This document shows, in pieces, positions 7,022-14,610 of a stretch of DNA of 17,014 bases; position 1 is the stretch's first letter; each line of letters begins with the position of its first letter. This stretch comes from Actinomycetota bacterium (lineage in GTDB: Bacteria; Actinomycetota; Actinomycetes; Streptosporangiales; Streptosporangiaceae). A program made the position numbers and the translations under genes. The stretch covers positions 1-17,014 of the forward strand of contig PMST01000597.1 in assembly GCA_003168295.1 (NCBI GenBank). The letters are read 5' to 3'. The notes below the pieces were generated by a model. That model made no database searches. It had not been told where the DNA came from and saw only the letters and a list, made by a program, of their open reading frames with translations.

Positions 7022-7249
7022 TCAGACTGTTTCACAGAAGTCGCGGACCGGCTTCAGGCTCGCGTTGACCGAGGTCAGCCGTTCAGGCACGGTGCTGGTC
7101 AGGCTCGCGACGGCCTGAACGCCGCCGGTGGTCGCCACCAGCGTCTTGCGGACCTGCCTGAGGTGGAAGATGACCCTCAGCAGGCCCACCGCGGTGATCG
7201 CGATGATCAGCGCGGCAATGATCAGTGTTGCCCAGGCGGCTGCTGGCAT
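7022..7249 (-). CDS. Small single-pass membrane protein 2 of 5
   Basis: The product is 75 residues with one transmembrane helix at about 6-28 (ATLIIAALIIAITAVGLLRVIF). The tail RQVRKTLVATTGGVQAVASL, then TVPERLTSVNASLKPV, aligns well with the tail of the gene just upstream: both share GGV, VPE.L and A.(L/I)K.V at the same spacing, so the two are probably paralogues. GAGGAGA lies ahead of ATG 7249. It begins 30 bases after the stop of gene 1 and ends 22 bases before gene 3. Function unknown. Confidence 0.75.
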   Translation of the reverse strand: MPAAAWATLIIAALIIAITAVGLLRVIFHLRQVRKTLVATTGGVQAVASLTSTVPERLTSVNASLKPVRDFCETV

Positions 7250-7279
7250 GACCGTTCTCCTCTGTAGTCCTGATCCGCT

Positions 7280-7534
7280 CTAGCCGAGCAGCTTCGCGAC
7301 GGAACCCGCGTACCTGACCGCGCCGACCGAGACATCCTTGATGGTGGCGTCGGTGGTGGCCAGCGCCTCGGGTACGCCGTTGAGTTCGCCTATGAGGGCC
7401 ACGCCCCCGGACAAGATGTCATCGGTGGCTCCCCGGATCCGCTCGACCGCCGCCAGCACGCGGTTGAGCAGGAAGATGACCACCGGCAGCACCACCAGCA
7501 GCAGAATCGCGTTGCCGATCCACCACAAGACCAT
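7280..7534 (-). CDS. Small single-pass membrane protein 1 of 5
   Basis: The product is 84 residues. One transmembrane helix lies at about 4-24 (WWIGNAILLLVVLPVVIFLL). The tail NRVLAAVERIRGATDDI, then SGGVALIGELNGVPEALATTDATIKDV, is helical and amphipathic. It shares GGV, VPE.L and ATIKDV/ASLKPV with gene 2 of the run. GAGGAGA precedes ATG 7534, and the coxG stop is only 12 bases upstream, so it is in the cox operon. It lacks a cleavable signal peptide. A role in tethering CoxG or CO dehydrogenase to the membrane is inferred from position only. Confidence 0.77.
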   Translation of the reverse strand: MVLWWIGNAILLLVVLPVVIFLLNRVLAAVERIRGATDDILSGGVALIGELNGVPEALATTDATIKDVSVGAVRYAGSVAKLLG

Positions 7535-7546
7535 GATTGGTTCTCC

Positions 7547-8134
7547 TCAGCTCGCGGCCTGGTAAGGAAGGAAGAAGCGGCGGAAGACCCGGCTCAGCGC
7601 CATCACCGCGGCCCGCATCCCCAGGGTGAACCCCCGGGCGGGTGAGGCGCTGGCCGCCGCGATCTGCTCGACCGACTCGCCACGCTCGATCCGCTGGATC
7701 CGGTCCTGCATGTTGGTGGCGAAGTCACGCATCAGTACCGATGAGACGTCGGAGATCATGCCGCGGCCGTACTGCGCCGCCGCGCCCGACAACTGCAGGT
7801 CCTGGGCCACGGCGACCTTGGTGCCGCGGCCCGCGCGCGTCAGGGTCGCCGTCACGATCATGGCGGCCTGGCCGCGCCCCTTCTCGTCGGCGCCGGCCGC
7901 GTGCACGACCACGCGCTTGGCCGCCTCGTCGCGCTCGGTGATGTCGGCGGTGCCGGCGAACTGCATCCGGACCGGGCCCATCCGGATGGCGACCTTGCCC
8001 TTGTACTTCTCGTCGCCGAGGTCCTCCGTCAGCTCAGCGCCCGGCAGGCAGGTGGCGACCTGAGGGATGTTCTCGAAGAACTGCCAGACCTTCTCGACCG
8101 GCTCAGCGACCTCGAACTCGTTCTTGATCAGCAT
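7547..8134 (-). CDS. coxG: CoxG-like SRPBCC protein with C-terminal membrane-binding tail
   Basis: The product is 195 residues. Residues 1-150 match the CoxG/SRPBCC family: MLIKNEFEVAEPVEKVW, then FFENIPQVATCLPGAEL, YKGKVAIRMGPV, and a late QYGRGMISDVS. This fold makes a deep hydrophobic pocket. A linker (about 151-165) leads to a hydrophobic and basic tail (about 166-190, FTLGMRAAVMALSRVFRRFFLP) that should bind the membrane. CoxG is needed for membrane association of CO dehydrogenase in A. carboxidovorans, and recent work, as I recall, reports that CoxG binds menaquinone and links the enzyme to the quinone pool. The start overlaps the end of the XdhC-like gene by 7 bases. The next genes are the small membrane proteins. 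Confidence 0.9.
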   Translation of the reverse strand: MLIKNEFEVAEPVEKVWQFFENIPQVATCLPGAELTEDLGDEKYKGKVAIRMGPVRMQFAGTADITERDEAAKRVVVHAAGADEKGRGQAAMIVTATLTRAGRGTKVAVAQDLQLSGAAAQYGRGMISDVSSVLMRDFATNMQDRIQRIERGESVEQIAAASASPARGFTLGMRAAVMALSRVFRRFFLPYQAAS

Positions 8135-9138
8135 CGGGTCTCTCTCTTCACGTAAGCGTCAGGGTCTTTCTCGAATGCCCGACGGCAGCCGGCGCAGCAG
8201 AAGTAGTAGTCCACGTCTTCGTGCCGTACCGGACGGCCGGACGCTTCCGCCGCCACAGTCATCCCGCAGACTGGGTCGACGGCCTGCGCCGGCCGCACCG
8301 GATTGGCCCCTCCGACCCCCGGTTTCCCCCCGGTCTCGTGCGACCCCTGGGAGCCCGCGGACCGATTACGCGTCACGGCCTCGGCCGCGGGCCGCGCCAG
8401 GGCTCCTGAGGCACGCAGCTGGACGAGTTCCGCGAGGACGGCGACCGCGATCTCCTGGTGCGTCGTGCTGCCCAGGTCCAGGCCGGCCGGCACCCGGACC
8501 CGGTCAAGCTGGTCCTGCGGCACTCCCCTTTCGGCGAGGTAGCCGAGCACGCCTGCACCCCGCCGGCGCGACCCGACCAGGCCCAGGTACGCGGGCCTGG
8601 CGGCGACCGCCCGTTCCAGCACGTCCTCGTCATCATGGCCTTGAGTGGCCACCACGATCATGGAGCGCTCGTCTGCCCCCGCGGTGGAAAAGTCCGGGCC
8701 GTTGACCAGCTCGGTCCGCCAGCCGAGCGCTCTGGCCAGGCTGGCCAGCGTATGCGCCATCGGGGAAACGCCGACGATCACCAGGTGCGGCGCCGGCAGG
8801 ACAGGCTCGATGTAGATCTCGATCGCGCCCTCGCTCTGGCAGGAGATGGGGACCACGGTCATTCCGTCAGGGACAGCCGCGCCGAACTGCTCCGGCGTGC
8901 CGAGCAGCAGTAGCTTGGCCGTGCCCGCCGCCATCACCCGCTGCGCCTCGCGGATCACCACGGGCTCGGCGCAGGCGCCGCCGATCCAGCCGTGCAGCTC
9001 CCCTTCGGCGGTGATGATCGCGCGCGAACCTGACTGGCTCGACGACGGGCCCTGCCGCCAGACCACGGTCGCGAGCGCGAACGTCTCACCGCGACGGGTC
9101 AGTTCGCCCATCTCCTCCAGCACGCCCAAGCCTTCCAT
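8128..9138 (-). CDS. coxF: XdhC-family maturation protein fused to a C-terminal YHS domain (CoxF/CoxI-like)
   Basis: The product is 336 residues. The XdhC part (1-245) has WIGGACAEPVV (51-61), a Rossmann-like segment (LVIVGVSPMAHTLASLARALGW, 119-140), YLGLVGSRRRG (184-194) and GLDLGSTTHQEIAVAVLAEL (219-238). XdhC-type proteins bind and insert the molybdenum cofactor into Mo-hydroxylases. A flexible linker (about 246-285) leads to a YHS domain (287-330) with DPVCGM and YYFCCAGCRRAF, whose Cys291, 314, 315 and 318 could bind metal. ATG 9138 is chosen over the long upstream frame because that extension lies inside coxL in another frame and because GGAG (9145-9148) is well spaced; GTG 9144 is an alternative. 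The gap to coxL is 11 bases. The family name is firm, but coxF versus coxI cannot be settled here. Confidence 0.85.
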   Translation of the reverse strand: MEGLGVLEEMGELTRRGETFALATVVWRQGPSSSQSGSRAIITAEGELHGWIGGACAEPVVIREAQRVMAAGTAKLLLLGTPEQFGAAVPDGMTVVPISCQSEGAIEIYIEPVLPAPHLVIVGVSPMAHTLASLARALGWRTELVNGPDFSTAGADERSMIVVATQGHDDEDVLERAVAARPAYLGLVGSRRRGAGVLGYLAERGVPQDQLDRVRVPAGLDLGSTTHQEIAVAVLAELVQLRASGALARPAAEAVTRNRSAGSQGSHETGGKPGVGGANPVRPAQAVDPVCGMTVAAEASGRPVRHEDVDYYFCCAGCRRAFEKDPDAYVKRETRC

Positions 9139-9144
9139 CAGCAC

Positions 9145-9148
9145 TCCG
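9145..9148 (-). promoter_or_regulatory. Ribosome binding site deciding the coxF-like start
   Basis: GGAG on the minus strand lies between the coxL stop (9152-9150) and ATG 9138, with a spacing of about 6 bases. It supports a short intergenic start rather than one inside coxL. Confidence 0.55.
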
Positions 9149-9149
9149 C

Positions 9150-11540
9150 TCAGTCGTCCGACTTCACCGGAGGCGCACCGGAGACGTCGCGGCGATAGGT
9201 GATCGCCTCCCAGACCCGGTCGGGCAGCAGCGGCATGTCGATGTTGCGGACGCCGGTGCCGGACAGCGCGTCTATCACCGCGTTGACGAAGGCCGCCGGG
9301 CCGCCGACCGCGGCGCACTCGCCGATGCCCTTGGCGCCGATCGGGTGATGCGGGCAGGGGGTGACGACCTCGCTGTGCAGCTCGAAGCCCGGCGTCTCCC
9401 AGGCGGTGGGGAGCAGGTAGTCCATGTAGTTCGAGCCGACGCAGTTGCCCTCGGCGTCGAAGGTGATGAACTGCATGCTGGCCATCGCGTAAGCCTCGGT
9501 CAGCCCGCCCATGATCTGTCCCTCGACGATCATCGGATTGATCCTGACCCCGCAGTCGTCCACCGCGACCATGTTCAGGACATCCCAGACCCCGGTTTCC
9601 GGGTCAACCTCGACCGTGACGATGTAGACGGCGAACGGCCAGGTGAGGTTGGGCGGATCGTAGTAGGCCGTGTTCTCCAGGCCGGGTTCCATGCCGTCCG
9701 GCATGTTGCTGTAGGCGGCCATCGCGCACTCCTGGATGGTCACCCCGCGGTCCGGAGCGCTGCGGATGTAGAACCGGCCGAGCTCCCACTCGATGTCTTC
9801 CTCGGAGGCCTCAAGCAGATGAGCGGCCAGCTTGCGGGCCTTGGCGCGGATCTTGCGGGACACCATCGCGATCGCCGCCCCCGCCACCGGCGTGCTGCGC
9901 GAGGCGTAGGTGCCCATGCCGAACGGCGCGGTGTCGGTGTCGCCTTCCTCGACCACGATGTCATCGGCCGGGATACCGAGCTCGTGGGCCACGATCTGGG
10001 CCCAGGTCGTCTCGTGCCCCTGGCCCTGGCCCCGCGCGCCGGTCCGGACGATGGCCTTGCCGGTCATGTGGATCTTGAGCTCGGCGGAGTCGAACATCTT
10101 GATGCCGAGGATGTCGTACTCGCGGCTGTTGCCCGCGCCGAGCGGCTCGGTCATCGTGGAGATGCCGATGCCGAGCAGCCGGCCCCGGGTCCTGGCCTCC
10201 GCCTGCTGCCGCCGGAAATCCTCGTAGCCGACCGCCTTCAGGCCGACGTCGAGGCACTTGCCGTACTGCCCGGAGTCGGTCAGGAAGCCGAAGGGGGTGC
10301 GGTGCGGGAACTGGTCGTCCTGCACGAAGTTCATCCGCCGGAATTCCGCCTGGTCCATGCCGAGGTCGTCCGCCGCGGCCTGGACCATCCTCTCCTGGAA
10401 GAACATCGCCTCGGTGACCCGGAACGAGCACCGGTAAGCTACTCCGCCAGGTGCTTTGTTGCTGTATGTCCCCCGCGCGGTGAGGTGCGCGACCGGGATG
10501 TCGTAGGCGGCGAAGGCCGAGTGCATCAGGCCGATCTTGAACTTGCTCGGCTGGGCGTCGGCGAAGAACGCGCCGTGGTCCGCGTCGGTGTGCATGCGGA
10601 TGGCAAGAATCTTGCCGTCCTGGCGCAGCGCCATCTCGCCGTCCAGGTAGACGTCCCGGGCGAACCCCGTGGAGATGAGGTTGCCGGTCTTGTCCTCGAT
10701 CCACTTCACCGGCCGTTCGAGCAGGATCGAGGCCAGGATCGACATGACGTAGCCGGGGTAGACCGGTACTTTGTTGCCGAATCCGCCGCCGATGTCCGGG
10801 GAGATGATCCGGATCATGTGCTCGGGCAGCTCGGCCACCAGCGCGACCGCGGCCCGGATGATGTGCGGCGCCTGGGTGGTCATGTACACGGTGAGCTTCG
10901 AGGTCGACCGGTTGAAGTCCGCGATCGAACCGCAGCACTCGATCGGTGACGGATGCGAGCGCGGATAGTGCAGCTTCAGCTTCGAGATCACGTCAGCCTG
11001 CGCGAACGCCCGGTCGGTGCCGGCGGCGTCGCCGACCTCCCAGTCGTAGATGACGTTGTCCTGCTGGCCTTCCTTGTCGTCCCTGATCACGGGCGCGCCG
11101 TCGGCGACCGCCTGGATCGGGTTGACGATGACGGGGAGCTGCTCGTACTCCACGTCGATGGCCTCGCACGCGTCTTTGGCGATGTACGGGTCATCGGCGA
11201 TGACGCAGGCCACCTCCTGGCCCTGGAACCGCACCTTGTCGGTGGCCAGTACCGCTTGCGTGTCGTAGGACAGCGTCGGCATCCAGGCAAGGTTCCGCGT
11301 CGCCATCATCTCACCGGTCAGCACCAGGTGGACGCCGGGAATCTCCCACGCCTTGCTGGTGTCGATGGACTTGATCCGCGCATGGGCGAGCGGGCTGCGC
11401 AATATCTCCAGGTGCAGCATGCCGGGCAGGGTGATGTCGTCGGTGTAATTGCCCTTGCCGCGGGTGAAGCGGTTGTCCTCGACGCGCTTGCGGCTTGCGC
11501 CCAGTCCGCCGATCTTGATCTCGTCCAGTGCCTGCGACAC
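9150..11540 (-). CDS. coxL: Form I aerobic CO dehydrogenase, large (Mo-Cu) subunit
   Basis: The product is 796 residues, close to the 809 of A. carboxidovorans CoxL. It oxidises CO to CO2 at a Mo-Cu site. The diagnostic form I loop AYRCSFR is present at 368-374, with Cys371 as the expected Cu ligand; form II enzymes have AYRGAGR. Other Mo-cofactor segments are GGGFGNK (251-257), the Gln in TTQAPH (221-226), [16 protein letters not shown], and [17 protein letters not shown] with Glu741, equivalent to the catalytic Glu763. The Cys-to-Glu spacing of 370 matches the 375 of the reference enzyme. There is no export signal; the enzyme is expected on the inner face of the membrane. GTG 11540 follows GGAGG with 8-base spacing and lies 12 bases after the coxS stop. 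CoxS and CoxM complete the (LMS)2 enzyme. Confidence 0.95.
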   Translation of the reverse strand: MSQALDEIKIGGLGASRKRVEDNRFTRGKGNYTDDITLPGMLHLEILRSPLAHARIKSIDTSKAWEIPGVHLVLTGEMMATRNLAWMPTLSYDTQAVLATDKVRFQGQEVACVIADDPYIAKDACEAIDVEYEQLPVIVNPIQAVADGAPVIRDDKEGQQDNVIYDWEVGDAAGTDRAFAQADVISKLKLHYPRSHPSPIECCGSIADFNRSTSKLTVYMTTQAPHIIRAAVALVAELPEHMIRIISPDIGGGFGNKVPVYPGYVMSILASILLERPVKWIEDKTGNLISTGFARDVYLDGEMALRQDGKILAIRMHTDADHGAFFADAQPSKFKIGLMHSAFAAYDIPVAHLTARGTYSNKAPGGVAYRCSFRVTEAMFFQERMVQAAADDLGMDQAEFRRMNFVQDDQFPHRTPFGFLTDSGQYGKCLDVGLKAVGYEDFRRQQAEARTRGRLLGIGISTMTEPLGAGNSREYDILGIKMFDSAELKIHMTGKAIVRTGARGQGQGHETTWAQIVAHELGIPADDIVVEEGDTDTAPFGMGTYASRSTPVAGAAIAMVSRKIRAKARKLAAHLLEASEEDIEWELGRFYIRSAPDRGVTIQECAMAAYSNMPDGMEPGLENTAYYDPPNLTWPFAVYIVTVEVDPETGVWDVLNMVAVDDCGVRINPMIVEGQIMGGLTEAYAMASMQFITFDAEGNCVGSNYMDYLLPTAWETPGFELHSEVVTPCPHHPIGAKGIGECAAVGGPAAFVNAVIDALSGTGVRNIDMPLLPDRVWEAITYRRDVSGAPPVKSDD

Positions 11541-11552
11541 GTTCTGCCCCTC

Positions 11553-12071
11553 CTACGATCTGAGCTTCTCGGCGGCCCACAGCACCGATTTCACGATGTT
11601 CTGGTAGCCGGTGCAGCGGCAGAGGTTGCCCGACAGCGCCCACCGCACGTCTTCCTCGGTCGGGTCGGGGTTCTCCTCGAGCAGCGCCTTGGCGGCCATC
11701 ATCATGCCGGGCGTGCAGAACCCGCACTGCAGCCCGTGCTCCTCCTTGAAGCCCTCCTGCAGCGGGTGCAGTTCACTCGCCGTCGCCAGGCCTTCCACCG
11801 TGCTGATCTCGTGCCCGTCGGCCTGCACCGCCAGCATGGTGCAGGACTTCACCGCGCGGCCGTCGACGAGCACCGTGCACGCGCCGCAATTCGTCGTATC
11901 GCAGCCCATGTGCGTGCCGGTCAGGCCGAGCCCGCGGCGGATCAGGTGGGCCAGCAGCAACCGCGTCTCTACCTCGGCCACCATCTTCTTCCCGTTGATC
12001 CTGAACTTGATCCTGCGTACCGGGATATCGGTCGCGGCGTCATCGTCGTGATCTTCATAAACGATTGTCAT
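11553..12071 (-). CDS. coxS: CO dehydrogenase small subunit, two 2Fe-2S clusters
   Basis: The product is 172 residues. The plant-ferredoxin-type cluster is bound by Cys57, 62, 65 and 77 ([12 protein letters not shown], then a later Cys). The second cluster is bound by Cys116, 119, 151 and 153 (QCGFCTPGM and GNLCRCTGY). These clusters pass electrons from the Mo-Cu site to the FAD in CoxM. It is slightly longer at the N-terminus than typical ([16 protein letters not shown]), and the first 17 residues are acidic and probably disordered. The coxM stop lies 2 bases upstream, so translation is probably coupled. All eight cluster ligands are present. Confidence 0.95.
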   Translation of the reverse strand: MTIVYEDHDDDAATDIPVRRIKFRINGKKMVAEVETRLLLAHLIRRGLGLTGTHMGCDTTNCGACTVLVDGRAVKSCTMLAVQADGHEISTVEGLATASELHPLQEGFKEEHGLQCGFCTPGMMMAAKALLEENPDPTEEDVRWALSGNLCRCTGYQNIVKSVLWAAEKLRS

Positions 12072-12073
12072 GG

Positions 12074-12949
12074 TCAGGCTGCCCTTTCCTGCGCCGCCTC
12101 GGCGCGGCTCAAGATGCGCTGCACGAAGGTGCGGACCATATGCCGCTTGTATTCGGCGCTGCCGCGATGGTCAGTCCTCGGCCGCGCGACCTCGGCCGCG
12201 AGGGCGGCGGCCTGCCCGACGCTTTCGGCCGTCAGCGGCCGGCCGACCAGTGCGTCGGCCGCCGCGGTAGCCCCGATAGTGGACCCGCCGACCCCGGTCA
12301 GGGCGATCCCCGCCCTGGTCACGTTCTCGCCGACCGTCTCCACAGCTACCGCCACCCCGACGGTCGCGAAATCACCGACGCGGCGCTCGAGCTTGAGGTA
12401 GCCGCCGGAACGGATTCCCCTCGCCGCCGGTATCACGGCCTCGACGACGATCTCATCCGGGTCGAGAACGTTCTGGAACGGCCCGGTCACGAAATCGGCG
12501 AGCGGGATGGCGCGGGTGCCCCGCGGCCCCTGCGCCACCACGGCGCCGCCGAGCGCCAGTACCACCGAGGCCCAGTCACCTTGCGGATCGGCGTGACACA
12601 GCGAGCCGACCAGCGTGCCCCGGTTCCGGACGATGGGATCGGCGATCAGCGGTGCCGCCGAGGCCATGGTGGGCTGCGTCGTCTTCAGCAGATCCGAGCG
12701 CTCAAGGTCGGCGTGCCGGCACAGGGCGCCGATATGCAAGCTGCCATCGGGATCGGTCCGGTGGTAGGCCAGGCCGGGAACGTTGTTGATATCCACAATC
12801 AGCTCCGGCGAGGCAAAGCGCAGCTTCATAAGCGGTACCAGGCTCTGGCCGCCGGCCAGCACCTTCACGTAGTCCCCGCCGTTGTGCATGAGGCTGATCG
12901 CTTCGTCGAGCGAACGCGGCGCCTCGTAGCGGAACCGCGACGGATACAT
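12074..12949 (-). CDS. coxM: CO dehydrogenase medium subunit, FAD-binding
   Basis: The product is 291 residues, the usual CoxM length. The first FAD-binding motif AGGQS is at 32-36, the same position as AGGHS in A. carboxidovorans CoxM. The second is TLVGS (112-116) followed by LCHADP, where the family usually has TIGG or TVGGS; the first glycine of that motif is Val here. The C-terminal CO dehydrogenase flavoprotein domain follows (about 175-285, GGYLKLERRVGDFA...). It takes electrons from CoxS and delivers them to the respiratory chain. GGAGG lies just before ATG 12949. The gene order M-S-L is the classic form I order. The small Pro/Glu-rich gene ends 47 bases upstream on the same strand. 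Confidence 0.93.
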   Translation of the reverse strand: MYPSRFRYEAPRSLDEAISLMHNGGDYVKVLAGGQSLVPLMKLRFASPELIVDINNVPGLAYHRTDPDGSLHIGALCRHADLERSDLLKTTQPTMASAAPLIADPIVRNRGTLVGSLCHADPQGDWASVVLALGGAVVAQGPRGTRAIPLADFVTGPFQNVLDPDEIVVEAVIPAARGIRSGGYLKLERRVGDFATVGVAVAVETVGENVTRAGIALTGVGGSTIGATAAADALVGRPLTAESVGQAAALAAEVARPRTDHRGSAEYKRHMVRTFVQRILSRAEAAQERAA

Positions 12950-12996
12950 AGATCCTCCAGATGTCCTGCGGAGACTGGTCCTGAGAGCCGGTATGC

Positions 12997-13365
12997 CTAC
13001 TGGTCGGGTTCGCGCTCGGTCACCGGCTCGGGGCCTAGGTCAGGCACCGGGTCACCCGCTGAGGCAGAGGTCCGGTCCGCTGCTGACGCCGGCTCCAGAG
13101 CAGGTTCCGGCCGTGACGGCGGCTCAGCCAGATACCTGGACTCAGGGTCAGCCACGGCCACCGGGAGCGAGTCTTCCTCGGGGTCCGGTCGCGGCTGCTG
13201 ATGCGGCGGCCACGGCCCCGCCACCGGCTGGCCCGCGACCTTGAGGTAGTCGATCAGCTCAGGCCAGGCCCAGACGGTCGGGCTCTTTCCGGTCTTCGGA
13301 GCGTGCTCGATCAGCTCATAGAGGCGCGGATTCCCGCGGCTGTGCCCGTCGGATTCAATTCGCAT
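12997..13365 (-). CDS. Small hypothetical protein with Pro/Glu-rich tail, first gene of the cox operon
   Basis: The product is 122 residues. The N-terminal 50 (MRIESDGHSRGNPRLYELI, then KSPTVWAWPELIDYLKVAGQPV) look folded. The rest is rich in Pro, Glu, Ala and Ser and probably disordered. No signal peptide or membrane segment is seen and I do not recognise a family. ATG 13365 is preferred over the in-frame TTG at 13389 because AGGAG (13374-13378) sits 8 bases ahead of it. It is 47 bases before coxM on the same strand, so it is probably the first gene of the operon. The tail composition makes overprediction possible, but the N-terminal part looks like a real protein. A link to CO oxidation is inferred from position only. 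Confidence 0.6.
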   Translation of the reverse strand: MRIESDGHSRGNPRLYELIEHAPKTGKSPTVWAWPELIDYLKVAGQPVAGPWPPHQQPRPDPEEDSLPVAVADPESRYLAEPPSRPEPALEPASAADRTSASAGDPVPDLGPEPVTEREPDQ

Positions 13366-13373
13366 GCCGGATG

Positions 13374-13378
13374 CTCCT
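13374..13378 (-). promoter_or_regulatory. Ribosome binding site deciding the start of the small leader protein
   Basis: AGGAG on the minus strand lies 8 bases before ATG 13365. It makes the upstream in-frame TTG (13389) unlikely as the start. Confidence 0.55.
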
Positions 13379-13451
13379 GCTCCAGACAAGCGCCATCGCC
13401 TGTCAACGCGTCACATGATCCACTGGACTGCCCTGGCCGGCAATACGCGAA

Positions 13452-13465
13452 TAAGTGCTTACTTA
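13452..13465. promoter_or_regulatory. AT-rich dyad ahead of the cox operon, candidate LysR-type operator
   Basis: TAAGT-GCTT-ACTTA is a 14-base dyad in an AT-rich patch within the 139-base gap between the LysR gene stop (13505) and the first gene of the cox operon. LysR proteins bind short AT-flanked dyads of the T-N11-A kind; here the spacing is T-N12-A. The position, about 90 bases before the first start codon, fits an activator site. The match to any known regulator site is not established. Confidence 0.4.
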
Positions 13466-13504
13466 AGGCGCGCCGTAGCCGGGCACTTTACCGCCGGTGC
13501 TGGC

Positions 13505-14452
13505 TTAGCTCCAAATAGTGACATAAACCGGGGGCCGGAACCGCGAGGGCGGAACCCCGCCGCCCGGCGAGCGCATCAGGTGCATAGCCTCGGGTGTGCC
13601 CAGGTAGCGACGGAACGAACTGGCCGCCACGCTCTGGTGCTGCCGTTCCAGCAGGGTGACGTACCAGCACGCATCCATCCGGCAGCCGGGCAGATCGACA
13701 CGGGAGAGCTCGCCGCGGCGCAGCCGCTGGGCGACCAGGTGCTCGACCGCGGGCGCCACGCCCGTGCCGTCGGCCGCGGCCGCCCAGGCGGCGGTCTGAT
13801 TAGGGAAGACCCTGACCTGGTCCTCGGGAATGCGCAGGCCGGTCAGCATCTGGCCGGTCTCGCTGCCGGGATCGGTCCCGGACGGGTCGACGAACCACAG
13901 CCACTGGCGCGGGTTGCCGTGCAGCCGGGGCTGGCCCGCCGTCACGACCACGAGCCGGAACTTGAAGATCGGCTCGGTCGCCAGGGCGAGGGTCGTGTCG
14001 TCGGGCATGGTGGGGGCGATCGCGACGTCGGCGAGCCGGTTGGCGACCAGGACGCTCATCTCCTTGGTCACCGCGACGCCGGCTGACACCTCGACCGAGC
14101 CGGGGAAGCGCTTGGTGAAGGCCTCGGTCAGCGGGCTGATCACGAACTCGGCGATGGTGGAGGTAGAAACTAGCCGCAGCTGCTCGGGAGCGCCCTGCGC
14201 GGCTCGCACGGCCGCGTGTGCCTCGGCGCCGAGCACGACGATCTGGGACGCGGTGGCGAGCAGCCGGGAGCCTCCCGCGGTCAGCGTCATGCCCACTGGC
14301 CCGCGGGTGACCAGCTGATCGCCTAGGTGCAGACGCAGCGCCGACAGGGCCTGGGACACGGCTGACTCGCTGACGCCGAGCGCGTTGGCGGCGGCGGTCA
14401 CCGATCCGAGCCGGGCCACCAGCACGAACGCGTTCAGCTGGGTTAGCGTCAT
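13505..14452 (-). CDS. LysR-type transcriptional regulator, likely regulator of the cox operon
   Basis: The product is 315 residues. The winged helix-turn-helix is at about 1-60 (TLTQLNAFVLVARLGSVTAAA, then SESAVSQALSALRLHLGDQL, TAGG). The effector-binding domain runs from about 90 (LRLVSTSTIAEFVISPL...) to 290. Its neighbour downstream on the same strand is the cox operon, 139 bases away. In Mycobacterium sp. JC1 a LysR-type protein, CutR, is linked to CO dehydrogenase expression, so a similar role is plausible; direct orthology is not shown. No good ribosome binding site precedes ATG 14452, but a CATAAT box lies close upstream (see that entry). It could instead control the kinase or menD upstream. 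Confidence 0.85.
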   Translation of the reverse strand: MTLTQLNAFVLVARLGSVTAAANALGVSESAVSQALSALRLHLGDQLVTRGPVGMTLTAGGSRLLATASQIVVLGAEAHAAVRAAQGAPEQLRLVSTSTIAEFVISPLTEAFTKRFPGSVEVSAGVAVTKEMSVLVANRLADVAIAPTMPDDTTLALATEPIFKFRLVVVTAGQPRLHGNPRQWLWFVDPSGTDPGSETGQMLTGLRIPEDQVRVFPNQTAAWAAAADGTGVAPAVEHLVAQRLRRGELSRVDLPGCRMDACWYVTLLERQHQSVAASSFRRYLGTPEAMHLMRSPGGGVPPSRFRPPVYVTIWS

Positions 14453-14461
14453 TGCACTGTA

Positions 14462-14467
14462 ATTATG
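14462..14467 (-). promoter_or_regulatory. Candidate -10 box of a leaderless lysR transcript
   Basis: CATAAT on the minus strand ends 9 bases before ATG 14452. Transcription would then start at or within a few bases of the start codon, giving a leaderless message, which is common in actinobacteria. The absence of a ribosome binding site fits. The -35 region is not convincing. Confidence 0.3.
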
Positions 14468-14508
14468 CCCGTTGCCCGGACACTAATGACCGTCTCGATT
14501 TTGGCATC

Positions 14509-14523
14509 GGCCCGATATGGGCC
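14509..14523. promoter_or_regulatory. GGCCC-GATAT-GGGCC dyad upstream of lysR
   Basis: A 15-base dyad lies about 57 bases upstream of the lysR start. A related half-site (TGGGC) follows at once, in TATTGGGCTATGG. It could be an autoregulatory site or a weak terminator for the kinase gene, whose stop is at 14611. The rest of the 158-base gap shows nothing clear. Confidence 0.3.
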
Positions 14524-14610
14524 TATTGGGCTATGGTCTGCGCTGTGGACGTGCAACTGATGACCACGGCTCCGGACAGTTCCGTCCTAGCCGGGGCTGA
14601 TGGGACCCGA

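Noticed and set aside
9345..10949. 534-codon open frame on the plus strand
   Set aside because: It lies wholly antisense to coxL, whose motifs are complete; its low-complexity His/Arg/Val composition is typical of an antisense shadow in high-GC DNA.
9150..11540. Form II (CoxL-like) or xanthine dehydrogenase assignment
   Set aside because: Form II enzymes carry AYRGAGR; this protein has AYRCSFR with the Cu-ligand cysteine.
10953..12401. 482-codon open frame on the plus strand
   Set aside because: Antisense to coxL, coxS and coxM; no recognisable domain.
13401..13406. TTGACA on the minus strand as a -35 box for the cox operon
   Set aside because: The matching -10 position would fall on the ribosome binding site of the first gene, only about 36 bases from its start codon, so the hexamer is probably chance.
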